Origin: Methylophaga sulfidovorans | GTDB lineage: Bacteria; Pseudomonadota; Gammaproteobacteria; Nitrosococcales; Methylophagaceae | Length of the DNA: 64,000 nt | Assembly (NCBI RefSeq): GCF_900114205.1 | Contig: NZ_FOSH01000008.1 | Location: 62,001-126,000 of the forward strand | Reading direction: 5' to 3' | Part shown: piece by piece, positions 53,943-64,000 of the stretch | Layout of the letters: every line of letters begins with the position of its first letter | Numbering within the stretch: the first letter of the stretch is position 1 | The notes under the pieces: generated by a model | Databases searched by the model: none | Told to the model about the DNA's origin: nothing | The model's input: only the letters and a program-made list of their open reading frames with translations | Position numbers and translations under genes: made by a program

Positions 53943-53992
53943 CGGCCTTCTAAGCTGAGGGTAGCAGGTTCGAGTCCTGCCGGGCGTACCAT
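53943..53992. repeat. Attachment repeat, right (partial tRNA-Arg copy)
   Basis: 49/50 identical to 52285-52334. It lacks the 5' half of the tRNA and cannot form a tRNA. It marks the far end of the element. Confidence 0.88.
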
Positions 53993-54187
53993 ATTCTTTT
54001 CTCTCCATCACTAGACCTTTATTCTCAAAAAATCAACCAAATATGATGGTGGTTTGATGTGGTATTCTATTACCAAAATTTAATACGTTGACTTATGTAA
54101 AAAGACGGCTTCTGCGTTGCTTCCAAGTCCGACTAATGCTACTTTTAGCTGGCAAATATTCAATTCACTCAAATAGAAGAGCTATCT

Positions 54188-55261
54188 GTGTCAAGGAAAA
54201 CACTTTTTGTTACTGGGGGGGCTGGATTCATTGGTTCAGCTTTAATTCGTCGTCTTATTCAAGTCAGTGATTACCACATTGTTAATATTGATAAACTGAC
54301 CTACGCAGGTAATCTGGAATCGCTTCTTTCTGTTGCAGACAATGCTCGTTATCACTTTGAACAAGCTGATATATGCGATGCTGAAAAAATGACTGCATTG
54401 TTTAAACAACATCAACCTTCTGCCATTATGCATCTAGCAGCTGAGTCTCATGTCGATCGCTCGATTGATGGGCCGGCTGATTTTGTGCAAACTAATTTAG
54501 TGGGTACCTACGTTTTATTAGAAGCCGCGAGACAGTATTGGAAAACACTCGATAAAGAAGCGGCGACGCAGTTTCGTTTCCACCATATTTCTACCGATGA
54601 GGTCTATGGCACTTTAGGTGAGTCAGGATTATTCGAAGAGACAACGCCTTATCAACCTAACTCGCCATATTCTGCAACCAAAGCAGGTAGTGATCATTTG
54701 GTTCGTGCTTGGCATCATACTTATGGCCTGCCTGTCGTTATGACCAACTGTTCCAATAATTACGGGCCTTATCAGTTTCCTGAGAAATTGATTCCACTGA
54801 TTATTAATAATGCCTTGGTTGGTAAACCCTTACCGGTTTACGGAAAAGGCGATAATATCCGTGACTGGTTATTTGTCGATGACCACGCTGAAGCCCTACA
54901 AGTTGTTCTGGAAAACGGTAAGTTAGGGGAGAGTTACAATATTGGTGGTTTTAACGAACACACTAATTTGGATGTGGTACACCGCGTTTGTGACATCTTG
55001 GATGAATTATTGCCAGACTCTGAGTTCTGCCCTCATCGTAATTTGATTACCTTTGTTACCGATCGGCCAGGTCACGATCAGCGCTATGCGATTGATGCCA
55101 GCAAAATTAATCGTGAGTTAGGCTGGAAACCTAGAGAAACATTTGCCACAGGCTTAAGAAAAACAGTTGAATGGTATATCAATAACCGTGAATGGAATGA
55201 ACGCGTTATGGACGGTAGTTATCAGCAAGAACGTCTTGGTCTGGGAGAGCATGAATCATGA
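54188..55261 (+). CDS. rfbB: dTDP-glucose 4,6-dehydratase
   Basis: Second step in dTDP-L-rhamnose synthesis. The 357-residue SDR protein has the NAD-binding [12 protein letters not shown], the STDEVYGTL motif with catalytic residues, and YxxxK in [13 protein letters not shown]. It starts with GTG at 54188. The frame overlaps rfbA (ATGA), so rfbB-A-C-D form a tight operon. Confidence 0.97.
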   Translation: MSRKTLFVTGGAGFIGSALIRRLIQVSDYHIVNIDKLTYAGNLESLLSVADNARYHFEQADICDAEKMTALFKQHQPSAIMHLAAESHVDRSIDGPADFVQTNLVGTYVLLEAARQYWKTLDKEAATQFRFHHISTDEVYGTLGESGLFEETTPYQPNSPYSATKAGSDHLVRAWHHTYGLPVVMTNCSNNYGPYQFPEKLIPLIINNALVGKPLPVYGKGDNIRDWLFVDDHAEALQVVLENGKLGESYNIGGFNEHTNLDVVHRVCDILDELLPDSEFCPHRNLITFVTDRPGHDQRYAIDASKINRELGWKPRETFATGLRKTVEWYINNREWNERVMDGSYQQERLGLGEHES

Positions 55262-56142
55262 GTCAGCGCAAAGGTATCATCTTAGCCGGAGGCAGCGGTA
55301 CGCGTTTACATCCTGTCACGCAATCTATTAGTAAACAGTTATTGCCTGTTTATGATAAACCTATGATTTATTACCCGCTGTCGACATTGATGCTGGCAGG
55401 AATGAGAGAAATCTGCATTATTTCAACGCCTCAAGATACACCACGACTACAGCAATTATTAGGTGATGGTAGTCAATGGGGGCTTGAGTTAAGTTATGTC
55501 GTACAGGAAAAACCAGAAGGTATTGCTCAGGCATTTACCTTAACAAAATCGTTTATAGGTGATAGCAGTACTGCCTTAGTTTTGGGTGATAATGTCTATT
55601 ATGGACATGACCTTGCAGATTTAATGTCTGAAGCGGACGATAGACAGGATGGAGCAACCGTATTTGCCTATCCTGTATTTGATCCTGAACGTTATGGCGT
55701 TGTTGAGTTTGATGATGCTGGAAAAGCGTTAAGTATTGAAGAAAAACCGACCAAACCTAAATCCCGTTATGCCATTACCGGACTGTATTTTTATGATAAT
55801 CAGGTTGTTGATATCGCAGAAAGTCTTAAACCGTCAGCGCGTGGCGAATATGAGATAACGGATGTTAATCAGTGTTATCTCGACATGGACAAGCTACATG
55901 TAGAAGTAATGGGCAGGGGAATGGCCTGGCTGGATACAGGTACACATGATTCTCTACTAGAAGCATCACAATTCATTCAAACCATAGAAAAACGCCAAGG
56001 TTTGAAAGTGATGTGTCCGGAAGAGATTGCCTATCGCCAAGGTTATATTGATGCTGATCAGTTATTAGCCTTAGCAAAACCCCTGGTAAAAAGTGGTTAT
56101 GGCGATTATCTGATGAATCTAATTCACGAAAAGATTTATTAA
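55258..56142 (+). CDS. rfbA: Glucose-1-phosphate thymidylyltransferase
   Basis: 294 residues. The nucleotide-binding [11 protein letters not shown] begins the protein, followed by [20 protein letters not shown] and [11 protein letters not shown]. It makes dTDP-glucose from dTTP and glucose-1-phosphate. It overlaps rfbB by 4 nt, and rfbC starts directly after its stop. Confidence 0.98.
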   Translation: MSQRKGIILAGGSGTRLHPVTQSISKQLLPVYDKPMIYYPLSTLMLAGMREICIISTPQDTPRLQQLLGDGSQWGLELSYVVQEKPEGIAQAFTLTKSFIGDSSTALVLGDNVYYGHDLADLMSEADDRQDGATVFAYPVFDPERYGVVEFDDAGKALSIEEKPTKPKSRYAITGLYFYDNQVVDIAESLKPSARGEYEITDVNQCYLDMDKLHVEVMGRGMAWLDTGTHDSLLEASQFIQTIEKRQGLKVMCPEEIAYRQGYIDADQLLALAKPLVKSGYGDYLMNLIHEKIY

Positions 56143-56691
56143 ATGCAAGTGATAGAAACGACTCTAACTGATGTAAAAATTCTTAAACCCAGAGTGTTTG
56201 GTGATGAACGTGGGTTTTTTATGGAAAGCTTTAATAAAAAACAGTTCGCAGCCCTCACTGGCGTAGAGACTGAATTTGTTCAGGATAATCATTCACGCTC
56301 TTCACAAAATGTATTGCGTGGACTGCATTATCAGATTCAACATGCACAAGGTAAATTAGTACGTGTTACCGCCGGTGAGGTTTATGATGTTGCTGTCGAC
56401 CTGCGACAGTCATCATCGACATTTGGTCAGTGGGTCGGTGTACACCTTAAGGCAGAAAACCATGAGATGCTATGGGTACCACCAGGGTTTGCCCATGGCT
56501 TTTTTGTGTTAAGTGAATCTGCTGATTTTTTATATAAAACCACAGATTATTATGCGCCTGAGCATGAACGCTGTTTGTTATGGAATGATCCTGCTTTAGA
56601 TATTGATTGGCCTTTATTAGGACAATCGCCCTCCCTATCTGCAAAAGATCAGCAGGGATCACATTTTAACGAAGCGGAATTTTACGATTAA
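56143..56691 (+). CDS. rfbC: dTDP-4-dehydrorhamnose 3,5-epimerase
   Basis: 182 residues of the cupin-fold epimerase: ERGFFMESFNKKQF, QDNHSRSSQNVLRGLHYQ with catalytic His, VAVDLRQSSSTFGQW, and WVPPGFAHGFFVLS. Third step of the rhamnose pathway. Confidence 0.97.
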   Translation: MQVIETTLTDVKILKPRVFGDERGFFMESFNKKQFAALTGVETEFVQDNHSRSSQNVLRGLHYQIQHAQGKLVRVTAGEVYDVAVDLRQSSSTFGQWVGVHLKAENHEMLWVPPGFAHGFFVLSESADFLYKTTDYYAPEHERCLLWNDPALDIDWPLLGQSPSLSAKDQQGSHFNEAEFYD

Positions 56692-57569
56692 TGCGTATTT
56701 TAATAACTGGAAAGAATGGTCAGGTTGGTCATGAGTTAATAAGAAGTCTGTCGTGTCTTGGTGAGGTTATTGCTACAGACAGTCAAACGCTTGATTTAAG
56801 TAAGATAGATGAGTTAGCTGAAAAAGTAGAACATCTGGCGCCAGATTTAATTGTAAATGCTGCAGCTTATACGGCTGTTGACAGAGCAGAAACTGAACAA
56901 GAACTCGCTTATAAGATCAATGCACTTGCCCCCCAAATATTAGCTGAAGTCGCCAAAAGTCGTGATATCCCGCTTATTCATTACTCAACCGATTATGTAT
57001 TTAATGGCAGTGGTGATAAAGCCTGGATCGAAGACGCGGAAACGCAGCCTCTCAATGTTTACGGCAGAACTAAACTGGCTGGTGAGTTAGCTATCAGCAG
57101 CGTGGCAGATAAATATCTGATATTCAGAACCAGCTGGGTCTATGGTGAGAGAGGCGCTAACTTTCTTAATACTATGAAAAGATTAGCGATTGATAAAGTT
57201 CAGCTATCTATAGTTCATGATCAAATAGGCACACCAACTTGGTCTCGACATATTGCAGATGTGACGGCACAAGTGATTTCACAAAGTTATCAGCAAGCGG
57301 ATTTTTGGCAAAAGCATAGTGGTATATACCATTTATCTGGTGCAGGTCGCGCCAGTTGGTTTGATTTTGCCCAGCAGATATTTAATTTGATGGCTGCACA
57401 GGGACATTCTGTGCCTCAAGTACATCCAATTACTACTCGTGATTATCCTACTCCGGCCAATCGTCCTGCTCATTCGTTATTGGATAATACAAAGTTAAAA
57501 CAGCATTTTGGTCTCAACTTACCAGACTGGCGAATCAGCCTTGAGTGGGTGATGAGCGGACAGAACTGA
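56691..57569 (+). CDS. rfbD: dTDP-4-dehydrorhamnose reductase
   Basis: 292 residues: GKNGQVGHELIRSL (NADPH site), NAAAYTAVDRAE, STDYVFNG, and YGRTKLAGE (YxxxK). Final step to dTDP-L-rhamnose. Its start overlaps the rfbC stop (TAATG). A 50-nt gap separates it from the next gene. Confidence 0.97.
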   Translation: MRILITGKNGQVGHELIRSLSCLGEVIATDSQTLDLSKIDELAEKVEHLAPDLIVNAAAYTAVDRAETEQELAYKINALAPQILAEVAKSRDIPLIHYSTDYVFNGSGDKAWIEDAETQPLNVYGRTKLAGELAISSVADKYLIFRTSWVYGERGANFLNTMKRLAIDKVQLSIVHDQIGTPTWSRHIADVTAQVISQSYQQADFWQKHSGIYHLSGAGRASWFDFAQQIFNLMAAQGHSVPQVHPITTRDYPTPANRPAHSLLDNTKLKQHFGLNLPDWRISLEWVMSGQN

Positions 57570-57619
57570 TAAAATTCTGCTTCTGCACGTGTCAGTAAAA
57601 CTTATTTGAGTGTATTACT

Positions 57620-59557
57620 TTGACTTATCCTTCAATTCTTAAAAAGCTGGGTTTATGGTTTTTGAATAAACCTCGACCAATAAAAAGAACGATCAGTGTC
57701 ATACTGGACTTTTTAGCCATTCCATTCTCATTATGGTTAGCTTTTTCTTTACGATTAGGTGAGCTTTATATTCCACCTAGTAAGCAGTTGTGGATATTCT
57801 TTCTTGCACCACTTATAGCTATTCCAATTTTCATAAAATCAGGTTTATATCGGGCTATTATTCGCTATATCGGTATGGATGCTATATGGACAATTGCCAG
57901 AGCGGTGCTACTGTTTACCTTGATTTTTTCTGTCATTGTTTTAACGGCAAATGATCTGGCAGGGCTTGTTCCAAGAACAGTTTATGCCATTCAGGCAATT
58001 ATCTTAATGTTGTTTGTGGGTGGTAGTAGAATGATGGCAAGATGGTTGATTGTTAAAAGCGATCACCACCTCTGGAAAGAGCTCAATTCGGTTCGTTATA
58101 TTCCCCCTGTCCTGATTTATGGTGCTGGGCGGGCGGGGGCACAAGTGGCAGCGATGATGAAACTAAGTAATCAAATGCGTCCTGTGGCTTTTATTGATGA
58201 TAACGCAACATTATGGCGACAACAAATTAACGGCATGACGGTTTATGGTGTTGATCAGCTTGCCAAGTTGATTGAACGTTTTAAGGTCAGAGACATCTTG
58301 CTGGCGATGCCATCGGCTGGTCGTCGTCGTAGGAGTGAGATATTAAAACTGTTGGAACATTATCCGGTTCACGTCAGAACATTACCTGATTTGATGGATA
58401 TTGCTGAAGGGCGTTTGGAAGTTTCTGATATTCAGGAAGTCGATATTGCTGATTTATTGGGGCGTGAACCTGTCGCGCCGAATAATGATTTACTAAGTGA
58501 AAATATTACTGGGAAAGCGGTTATGGTGACCGGCGCTGGTGGTTCTATTGGCTCTGAGCTCTGTCGGCAAATTATTCATCTATCACCATCGTGTCTGGTT
58601 CTTTACGAAGCCAGCGAAATTAATCTTTATCAAATCGAACGTGAATTGGAATCATTGAAATTAGATATTCCTGTTTACTCAATTTTGGGATCAGTGCTGA
58701 ATCAGCAGCGTGTTGAGATGGTATGTCGACGTTTTGGGATTAATACGATTTATCATGCTGCAGCGTATAAACATGTTCCTATTGTAGAAAGAAATACCAA
58801 TGAAGGTATCCGCAATAATGTGTTTGGCACATTGCATTGTGCTCAGGCTGCGATTGATGCTGAAGTTGAAACCTTTGTGCTGATCTCAACCGATAAAGCT
58901 GTGCGACCAACGAATACTATGGGCGCTACTAAACGCTTGGCAGAGTTAGTACTACAGGCTTTTGCCGAATCAAAAACGTTGTATAACAAAACACGTTTTA
59001 CCATGGTGAGGTTTGGTAATGTATTAGGGTCATCGGGATCTGTGGTGCCATTATTCCGAGACCAGATTGCCAAAGGTGGCCCGGTAACAGTTACTGACCC
59101 TGAGATCATTCGTTATTTTATGACCATTCCTGAAGCTGCAGCTTTAGTTATTCAGGCAGGCGCCATGGGCAAAGGCGGCGATGTTTTTGTTCTTGATATG
59201 GGCGAACCGGTTAAAATCCTTGATCTAGCCAGACGCATGATTCATTTAAGCGGTTTTACCATACGAGATAATGATAACTCTGATGGTGATATTGAAATTG
59301 CCTATACCGGTCTCAGACCGGGTGAAAAGCTTTATGAAGAGTTACTCATCGGCGATAATGTGTCAGCAACCAAGCATGAAAAAATTATGCGGGCAGAAGA
59401 ATGTGTTATTGAGTGGTCAGCACTGGTGTCAATTATTAGAGAACTGGAACTGGCTAATAAACATGATGATAGTCAAAAAGCGCGGGCTATATTATTAGAC
59501 ACGATTGACGGCTTTATCCCTCAATGTGAGTTAAGTGATTGGCTTGGGGAAAGGTAA
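57620..59557 (+). CDS. Membrane-bound nucleotide-sugar 4,6-dehydratase, WbpM/CapD type
   Basis: 645 residues. Four hydrophobic segments occur within about residues 20-135, followed by a CoA-binding-like Rossmann domain (IYGAGRAGAQVAAM). The catalytic SDR domain has VTGAGGSIGSELC, STDKAVRPTNTMGATKR (MxxxK in place of YxxxK), and GLRPGEKLYEELL. Such enzymes convert UDP-GlcNAc to the 4-keto-6-deoxy sugar for O-antigen or capsule. The start codon is TTG, at 57620; no better start is in frame. Confidence 0.92.
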   Translation: MTYPSILKKLGLWFLNKPRPIKRTISVILDFLAIPFSLWLAFSLRLGELYIPPSKQLWIFFLAPLIAIPIFIKSGLYRAIIRYIGMDAIWTIARAVLLFTLIFSVIVLTANDLAGLVPRTVYAIQAIILMLFVGGSRMMARWLIVKSDHHLWKELNSVRYIPPVLIYGAGRAGAQVAAMMKLSNQMRPVAFIDDNATLWRQQINGMTVYGVDQLAKLIERFKVRDILLAMPSAGRRRRSEILKLLEHYPVHVRTLPDLMDIAEGRLEVSDIQEVDIADLLGREPVAPNNDLLSENITGKAVMVTGAGGSIGSELCRQIIHLSPSCLVLYEASEINLYQIERELESLKLDIPVYSILGSVLNQQRVEMVCRRFGINTIYHAAAYKHVPIVERNTNEGIRNNVFGTLHCAQAAIDAEVETFVLISTDKAVRPTNTMGATKRLAELVLQAFAESKTLYNKTRFTMVRFGNVLGSSGSVVPLFRDQIAKGGPVTVTDPEIIRYFMTIPEAAALVIQAGAMGKGGDVFVLDMGEPVKILDLARRMIHLSGFTIRDNDNSDGDIEIAYTGLRPGEKLYEELLIGDNVSATKHEKIMRAEECVIEWSALVSIIRELELANKHDDSQKARAILLDTIDGFIPQCELSDWLGER

Positions 59558-59632
59558 AGGCAAGATCATTCTTTATGATTAGAATCTCAGTTAAACTCTA
59601 TATAGTGCTATATTTCAAGAGGATTTAATTAA

Positions 59633-61498
59633 GTGTGTGGAATAGTCGGCGGAATCGCTGAAAGAAATGTTAGCCCTATCTTGATGGAAGGGTTACGAAG
59701 ACTGGAATATCGCGGGTATGATTCGTCTGGAATGGCGCTACTCGACGATACCAACGCACTTCATCGTGTTCGATCTCTAGGTAAAATACAGCAACTACAG
59801 GATAAGGTGGATCAGTTAACCGAGCCTTTCACTGGTCGAATCGGTATAGCTCATACACGTTGGGCAACGCACGGAATACCTTCTGAAAATAATGCACATC
59901 CCCATATTTGTAATAACCAAGTGGCGATCGTACATAATGGAATAATTGAGAATTACCAATCATTAAAGCAAAAACAGCTCACACAAGGCTACCGCTTTAC
60001 TTCTGAAACGGATACAGAAGTCGTTGCCCATGAAATCCATGCTGAACTGCAACAGGATAATGATCTTTTACAGGCGGTTCTGCGTTCTCTGAAAGTTTTT
60101 GATGGGGCATACGCTTTAGGCGTAATGGATAAGTCTCATCCTGATATGTTAGTGGCTGCCAGAAAAGGTAGTCCGCTGGTTATCGGTATCGGCATAGGCG
60201 AACACTTTATAGCCTCTGATGTTTCGGCATTGCTTCCCGTTACACAGAATTTTATTTTTCTAGAAGACGGTGATGTTGCCAAGTTAACCCGGGACAAGGT
60301 CGAAATTTATAGTGCGGCAACAGGTGAATTAGTTGAGCGCCCTGTTAAACAGTCAAGCCTCAATATTACGTCGGTTGAGCTGGGTGAGCATCGCCATTAC
60401 ATGCACAAAGAGATCTTTGAACAGCCCCAAGCTGTGATTGACACGTTAGAAGGGCGTATCACTCAAGAGCAGGTTTTGGTATCGAGTTTTGGCCCCAAAG
60501 CTGAGCAAATCTTTAAAACGGTTGAACAAATTCACATCATCGCTTGTGGAACAAGCTATCACGCAGGTATGGTCACCAAATATTGGATGGAAGACATTAT
60601 CGGTTTGCCATGTCAGGTTGAAGTGGCCAGTGAGTTCCGTTATCGCAATCCGGTGATTCTGAATAACACCTTGTTTGTAATGATAAGTCAATCAGGCGAA
60701 ACCGCTGATACACTGGCTGCACTGCATCAGATTAATCATTACAGAAAAGCTCATGAACTTGATGGCATTACTACATTGAGTATCTGTAATGTGGCTGAGA
60801 GCAGTCTGACACGTGATGCTGATATGACTTATCTGACGCATGCCGGGCCCGAAATTGGTGTGGCGTCAACCAAATCATTTACTACTCAGCTTGTTGTACT
60901 GGCTTTACTACTCACCAGCTTAGGTAAAGTCCAAAAAAGATTAAGTAAAGAGCGTGAATCTATGATCGCAGGTGGTTTGCAGAAACTACCTAATTTGATT
61001 CGTATGGCCCTCGAACATGAAGAGGAGATTCGTGATATCTCCCAGTTATTCGCAGATAAACAACATGCTTTATTTCTAGGGCGTGGAACGATGTTCCCCA
61101 TAGCTCTGGAAGGGGCTTTAAAGTTAAAAGAAATCAGTTATATTCATGCAGAGGCCTATCCTGCAGGTGAATTGAAGCATGGTCCTTTGGCTTTAATCGA
61201 TGAAACCATGCCCGTTATTGCTATCGCCCCTCTAGATGATTTATTGGAAAAGTTAAAATCCAATTTACAGGAAGTCAAAGCGCGTGGCGGGCAGATGATT
61301 GTGTTTGAAGATGAACGCAGTGATATCAGCTCAGAAACCAGTTTCAAAGTCGTGAAAGCCACGACCAATGTCGGTCGTATTACCGCACCAATCACATACA
61401 ATATCTTATTACAGTTACTGTGTTACCACGTTGCCTTAATCAAAGGCACTGATGTGGATCAACCGAGAAATTTAGCCAAATCCGTTACAGTTGAGTAA
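59633..61498 (+). CDS. glmS: Glutamine-fructose-6-phosphate aminotransferase
   Basis: Produces glucosamine-6-phosphate for cell wall and LPS. The 621-residue protein starts at GTG with catalytic Cys next ([12 protein letters not shown]), then [19 protein letters not shown], the two SIS domains ([37 protein letters not shown]), and the family C-terminus [13 protein letters not shown]. An AGAGGA site precedes the start. It sits inside the polysaccharide cluster and not next to glmU, so it may be an extra copy. Confidence 0.97.
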   Translation: MCGIVGGIAERNVSPILMEGLRRLEYRGYDSSGMALLDDTNALHRVRSLGKIQQLQDKVDQLTEPFTGRIGIAHTRWATHGIPSENNAHPHICNNQVAIVHNGIIENYQSLKQKQLTQGYRFTSETDTEVVAHEIHAELQQDNDLLQAVLRSLKVFDGAYALGVMDKSHPDMLVAARKGSPLVIGIGIGEHFIASDVSALLPVTQNFIFLEDGDVAKLTRDKVEIYSAATGELVERPVKQSSLNITSVELGEHRHYMHKEIFEQPQAVIDTLEGRITQEQVLVSSFGPKAEQIFKTVEQIHIIACGTSYHAGMVTKYWMEDIIGLPCQVEVASEFRYRNPVILNNTLFVMISQSGETADTLAALHQINHYRKAHELDGITTLSICNVAESSLTRDADMTYLTHAGPEIGVASTKSFTTQLVVLALLLTSLGKVQKRLSKERESMIAGGLQKLPNLIRMALEHEEEIRDISQLFADKQHALFLGRGTMFPIALEGALKLKEISYIHAEAYPAGELKHGPLALIDETMPVIAIAPLDDLLEKLKSNLQEVKARGGQMIVFEDERSDISSETSFKVVKATTNVGRITAPITYNILLQLLCYHVALIKGTDVDQPRNLAKSVTVE

Positions 61499-61502
61499 AA
61501 AT

Positions 61503-62672
61503 ATGAAAATAGCAATCGCAGGGACAGGGTATGTTGGCCTCTCTTTGGCCGTCTTATTAGCTCAAAAGCATCAAGTCGTGGCGTTAGATATTATTGAGGA
61601 GAAGGTAAACCTACTCAATAACAAAAAATCGCCAATCGTTGATGCTGAAATTGAAGATTTTTTACAAAATAAAACCCTAGATTTTAGGGCAACACTGGAT
61701 AAAGCGGATGCCTATAACGGTGCTGATTATGTCGTCATTGCCACACCAACCGACTACGACCCAGATACCAACTATTTCAATACAAAGTCTGTAGAAGCGG
61801 TTATTCAGGATGTAAAAAGCATTAACCCTGATGCGGTAATGATAATTAAGTCTACTGTGCCAGTTGGGTATACTGCAGAAATCAAGCAACGATTTGGTGT
61901 TGAGAATATTTTCTTCTCACCAGAGTTTTTAAGAGAAGGGAAAGCGCTTTACGATAATTTATATCCTTCACGGATTGTGGTGGGAGAGAAAAGTGAGCGT
62001 GCAGAAATCTTTGCTAATTTACTTGTTGAAGGCTCGCTAAAACCTGATGTCCATGTTTTGGTGACTGATAGTACCGAAGCCGAAGCGATTAAGTTATTCT
62101 CGAATACTTACCTTGCTATGCGGGTGGCGTACTTTAATGAGCTTGATAGTTACGCAGAAGCCCACGGTTTGGACTCACGTCAGATTATCGAAGGTGTCGG
62201 TTTAGATCCACGCATTGGTAGTCACTATAACAATCCTTCTTTTGGCTATGGTGGTTATTGCTTGCCAAAAGATACTAAACAATTATTGGCCAATTACGAA
62301 GATGTGCCTAATAATATTATCAAAGCAATTGTTGATGCCAATACTACGAGAAAAGACTTTATTGCCAACTCTATTATCAACAGAAATCCCAAAGTTGTCG
62401 GCATTTACCGATTAGTGATGAAGTCAGGTTCTGATAATTTTAGAGCTTCAGCTATTCAAGGTGTAATGAAACGTATTAAAGCCAAGGGTATCGAGGTTAT
62501 AGTTTATGAGCCTGTACTTGAGGATGCTGAGTTTTTCAGATCAAAAGTCGTGAATGATCTCAATCAGTTTAAATCTCAGGCGGACGTAATTTTAGCTAAT
62601 CGCGTCACTGAAGATATTATAGATGTGAAAGATAAAATTTATACCCGAGATTTATTTGGTGGTGATGCTTAG
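61503..62672 (+). CDS. ugd: UDP-glucose 6-dehydrogenase family protein
   Basis: 389 residues: [20 protein letters not shown] (NAD site), [44 protein letters not shown], and the catalytic Cys in [13 protein letters not shown]. The length and the short form match the UDP-glucose dehydrogenase of the E. coli type. It would supply UDP-glucuronate for polysaccharide. A TTG start 4 codons earlier is possible; the ATG at 61503, 4 nt after the glmS stop, is preferred. A related UDP-sugar dehydrogenase specificity cannot be ruled out. Confidence 0.9.
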   Translation: MKIAIAGTGYVGLSLAVLLAQKHQVVALDIIEEKVNLLNNKKSPIVDAEIEDFLQNKTLDFRATLDKADAYNGADYVVIATPTDYDPDTNYFNTKSVEAVIQDVKSINPDAVMIIKSTVPVGYTAEIKQRFGVENIFFSPEFLREGKALYDNLYPSRIVVGEKSERAEIFANLLVEGSLKPDVHVLVTDSTEAEAIKLFSNTYLAMRVAYFNELDSYAEAHGLDSRQIIEGVGLDPRIGSHYNNPSFGYGGYCLPKDTKQLLANYEDVPNNIIKAIVDANTTRKDFIANSIINRNPKVVGIYRLVMKSGSDNFRASAIQGVMKRIKAKGIEVIVYEPVLEDAEFFRSKVVNDLNQFKSQADVILANRVTEDIIDVKDKIYTRDLFGGDA

Positions 62673-63169
62673 AATGAGAAACTCATCACTGAGTTAATAT
62701 TTCACTGGTCATAAAATATTTAATGGCACGGATGCCAATACGAAATATCTGAGTAGACTGCCATGGATGGCGGGGAAAGTTTATTTCTGGCATCTGTGCC
62801 ACCTTCTTAAATCATCAAGTCAGCTTATCCTAATGAGTTGGCGCATGGATGAGTCTAGAGTCTACACTTCCTTTTGAAGTTATTAATTAATTTTTTTCTG
62901 CCAGTCAATTATTAAAGATTTCTACTTATCCTCGGCATGATACCTGAATCGAGTTTCGCAAAAGTACATTAAGACGACATGTTTTTGTGATGGCTTTAGT
63001 CTGATTTTAATTTTAAATAGATCATAACTATCTATTTTGTATATAAATATGAAGTTAAAACTTGATTGTTAGGAGGTATTATTAATACTAAGTTCTGTAT
63101 GATAGAGTCTTTCCGTTTATACTTAGCCGTTATTTTTAATAAGTTTCAGAAGAATAATCAGGATAGTCA
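62673..63169. other. 497-nt intergenic region before gmd
   Basis: No convincing gene. It contains the inverted-repeat element at 62724-62801 and, further right, AT-rich sequence likely to hold the gmd promoter. The lone gap of this size in an otherwise tight cluster suggests a transcription break. Confidence 0.6.
62724..62801. repeat. Imperfect inverted repeat with inner hairpin
   Basis: TGGCACGGATGCCA at 62724-62737 is 13/14 complementary to TGGCATCTGTGCCA at 62788-62801. Between them lies GCCATGGATGGC, itself an inverted repeat, so the transcript could fold into a branched structure. Each arm is also partly self-complementary (TGGCA...TGCCA). It may be a small palindromic intergenic element; no other copy was noticed here. 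Confidence 0.5.
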
Positions 63170-64000
63170 ATGAGTAAAGTCGCATTAATCACTGGCATTA
63201 CAGGGCAAGATGGATCTTATTTAGCCGAGTTTTTACTTGAAAAAGGCTATATCGTTCATGGGATAAAACGACGTGCGTCAAGTTTTAACACACAACGTGT
63301 CGATCATATCTATCAAGATCCTCACGTCGACAATAAAAACTTTATATTGCACTACGGTGATTTAACAGACTCCTCTAACCTGACTCGTATCCTGCAACAA
63401 GTTAAACCTGACGAAGTCTATAATCTTGGCGCCCAATCTCATGTCGCAGTCTCTTTTGAGTCACCTGAGTACACAGCTGATGTTGATGCGATGGGTACGC
63501 TTCGACTCCTGGAAGCTATCCGATTGTTGGGGCTTGAAAAGAAAACACGCTTTTATCAAGCCTCTACTTCTGAACTTTATGGTTTAGTTCAAGAAATACC
63601 CCAAAAAGAAACAACGCCTTTCTACCCTCGATCTCCTTATGCTGTTGCTAAACTCTATGCCTACTGGATTACGGTCAACTACCGGGAGTCTTATGGTATG
63701 TATGCCTGTAATGGCATTTTGTTTAATCATGAATCTCCCCGTCGTGGTGAAACCTTTGTCACCCGTAAAATTACCCGTGGTTTAGCGAATATTGCTCAGG
63801 GGCTCGAAAAGAAACTCTATATGGGCAATATGGATGCATTACGTGACTGGGGGCATGCAAAAGATTATGTGCGGATGCAATGGATGATGTTGCAACAAGA
63901 GCAGCCAGAAGATTTTGTTATAGCGACCGGAGTGCAATACTCTGTCCGTCAATTTATTGAATGGGCAGCCAATGAGTTGGGTATCACTCTACAATTTGAA
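63170..64000 (+). CDS. gmd: GDP-mannose 4,6-dehydratase (cut by window end)
   Basis: The first 277 codons are present and the frame is open to the last base. The sequence has [17 protein letters not shown] (NADP site), [37 protein letters not shown] (catalytic Tyr-x3-Lys), [16 protein letters not shown], and [15 protein letters not shown], all characteristic of Gmd. It makes GDP-4-keto-6-deoxymannose, precursor of fucose and rhamnose-like sugars. An AGGA lies about 6 nt before the ATG at 63170. Confidence 0.97.
   Translation, partial: MSKVALITGITGQDGSYLAEFLLEKGYIVHGIKRRASSFNTQRVDHIYQDPHVDNKNFILHYGDLTDSSNLTRILQQVKPDEVYNLGAQSHVAVSFESPEYTADVDAMGTLRLLEAIRLLGLEKKTRFYQASTSELYGLVQEIPQKETTPFYPRSPYAVAKLYAYWITVNYRESYGMYACNGILFNHESPRRGETFVTRKITRGLANIAQGLEKKLYMGNMDALRDWGHAKDYVRMQWMMLQQEQPEDFVIATGVQYSVRQFIEWAANELGITLQFE

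Larger units (their letters stand above)
52285..53992. mobile_element. Remnant lambdoid prophage or satellite inserted at tRNA-Arg
   Basis: A 1.7-kb element bounded by the tRNA-Arg 3' end and its 50-bp copy. Inside are, in order, an integrase C-terminal fragment oriented toward the tRNA, a truncated Rz gene with a nested Rz1, an AT-rich FkbM methyltransferase gene, and four copies of a TACTTTCGCCA-like motif near the ends. All replication, structural and regulatory genes are missing, so an internal deletion has joined the integrase end to the lysis region. It is presumably not mobile on its own. Confidence 0.88.
53801..54187. other. Right end of the prophage remnant and upstream region of rfbB
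   Basis: Contains the FkbM promoter region, two arm-type motifs, the attachment copy at 53943-53992, and then about 195 nt of normal-looking chromosomal sequence before rfbB. No JUMPstart/ops element (GGCGGTAG) was found before the polysaccharide genes. A TTGACT occurs near 54093 without a good -10. Confidence 0.6.

Noticed and set aside
53943-53992. Second tRNA-Arg gene
   Set aside because: Only the 3' part is present; the 5' acceptor strand and D-arm are missing. It is an attachment-site copy.
53993-54187. JUMPstart/ops element before the polysaccharide genes
   Set aside because: GGCGGTAG was not found in the upstream region.
62673-63169. Possible small gene before gmd
   Set aside because: No frame with a start, ribosome site and reasonable composition was found; the region is more like a control region or repeat.

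Overview
The window is a chromosomal segment of a gammaproteobacterium with moderate-to-low GC. The order lpxC / dciA-like / M23 peptidase / secA / argJ, the block ypjD-ffh-rpsP-rimM-trmD-rplS, the pair xerD-dsbC, and mutY-yggX next to an asmA-like gene are typical of free-living Gammaproteobacteria. A Methylophaga-like aquatic bacterium is a reasonable guess from the overall impression, but no single gene proves it.

Layout. 1-5.8 kb: end of lpxC, a DciA-family gene, a membrane-anchored M23 peptidase, secA and argJ. 5.8-18 kb: a DUF3549 protein, a GT9 glycosyltransferase, a leftward group (2OG oxygenase, peptide deformylase, PNPOx-like flavoprotein, MarC), a SpmA-SpmB fusion, a DeaD-type helicase, dodecin plus a lipoamide-dehydrogenase-like flavoprotein, the ABC-F protein YbiT, a GIY-YIG protein and msrB. 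18.0-18.1 kb holds a strong candidate for a Fur-repressed small RNA: promoter, overlapping Fur box, C/U-rich segment and intrinsic terminator. 19-22.5 kb is a Cpx-like envelope-stress module, with a perfect CpxR-type box between the divergent regulator and CpxP/Spy-like genes. 22.6-32.4 kb carries ung, two tandem ABC-F genes (yheS, uup), a 1016-residue ammonium-transporter/PAS/GGDEF/EAL fusion, a membrane c-type cytochrome, a DUF4197 protein and a cold-shock protein. 32.7-47.8 kb is mostly housekeeping: yggX, mutY, asmA, a large PilZ-like protein, a CBS/CorC membrane protein, ypjD, the ffh-rplS block, xerD, yajQ, dsbC, lpxH and a cyclophilin. 48-52 kb: glnS, cysS, folD, then tRNA-Pro and tRNA-Arg.

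52.3-54.0 kb is a collapsed lambdoid prophage or satellite. It lies between the tRNA-Arg 3' end and a 50-bp imperfect copy of it (49/50). It keeps an integrase C-terminus, a beheaded Rz gene with an intact nested Rz1, repeated TACTTTCGCCA sites that look like integrase arm-binding sites, and an AT-rich FkbM methyltransferase gene. 54.2-64 kb is a surface-polysaccharide region: rfbBACD (dTDP-rhamnose), a WbpM/CapD-type dehydratase, glmS, a UDP-glucose dehydrogenase family gene, and the start of gmd, which runs off the window.

Themes. Cyclic-di-GMP signalling appears in the Amt-GGDEF-EAL fusion, possibly in the PilZ-like protein, and in YajQ. Envelope construction and stress are prominent (lpxC, lpxH, secA, dsbC, the Cpx module, AsmA, the sugar-nucleotide genes). 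Metal and redox functions recur (Fur-controlled RNA, YggX, MsrB, MutY). All functional statements come from reading the sequence and from family knowledge; no database search was run.
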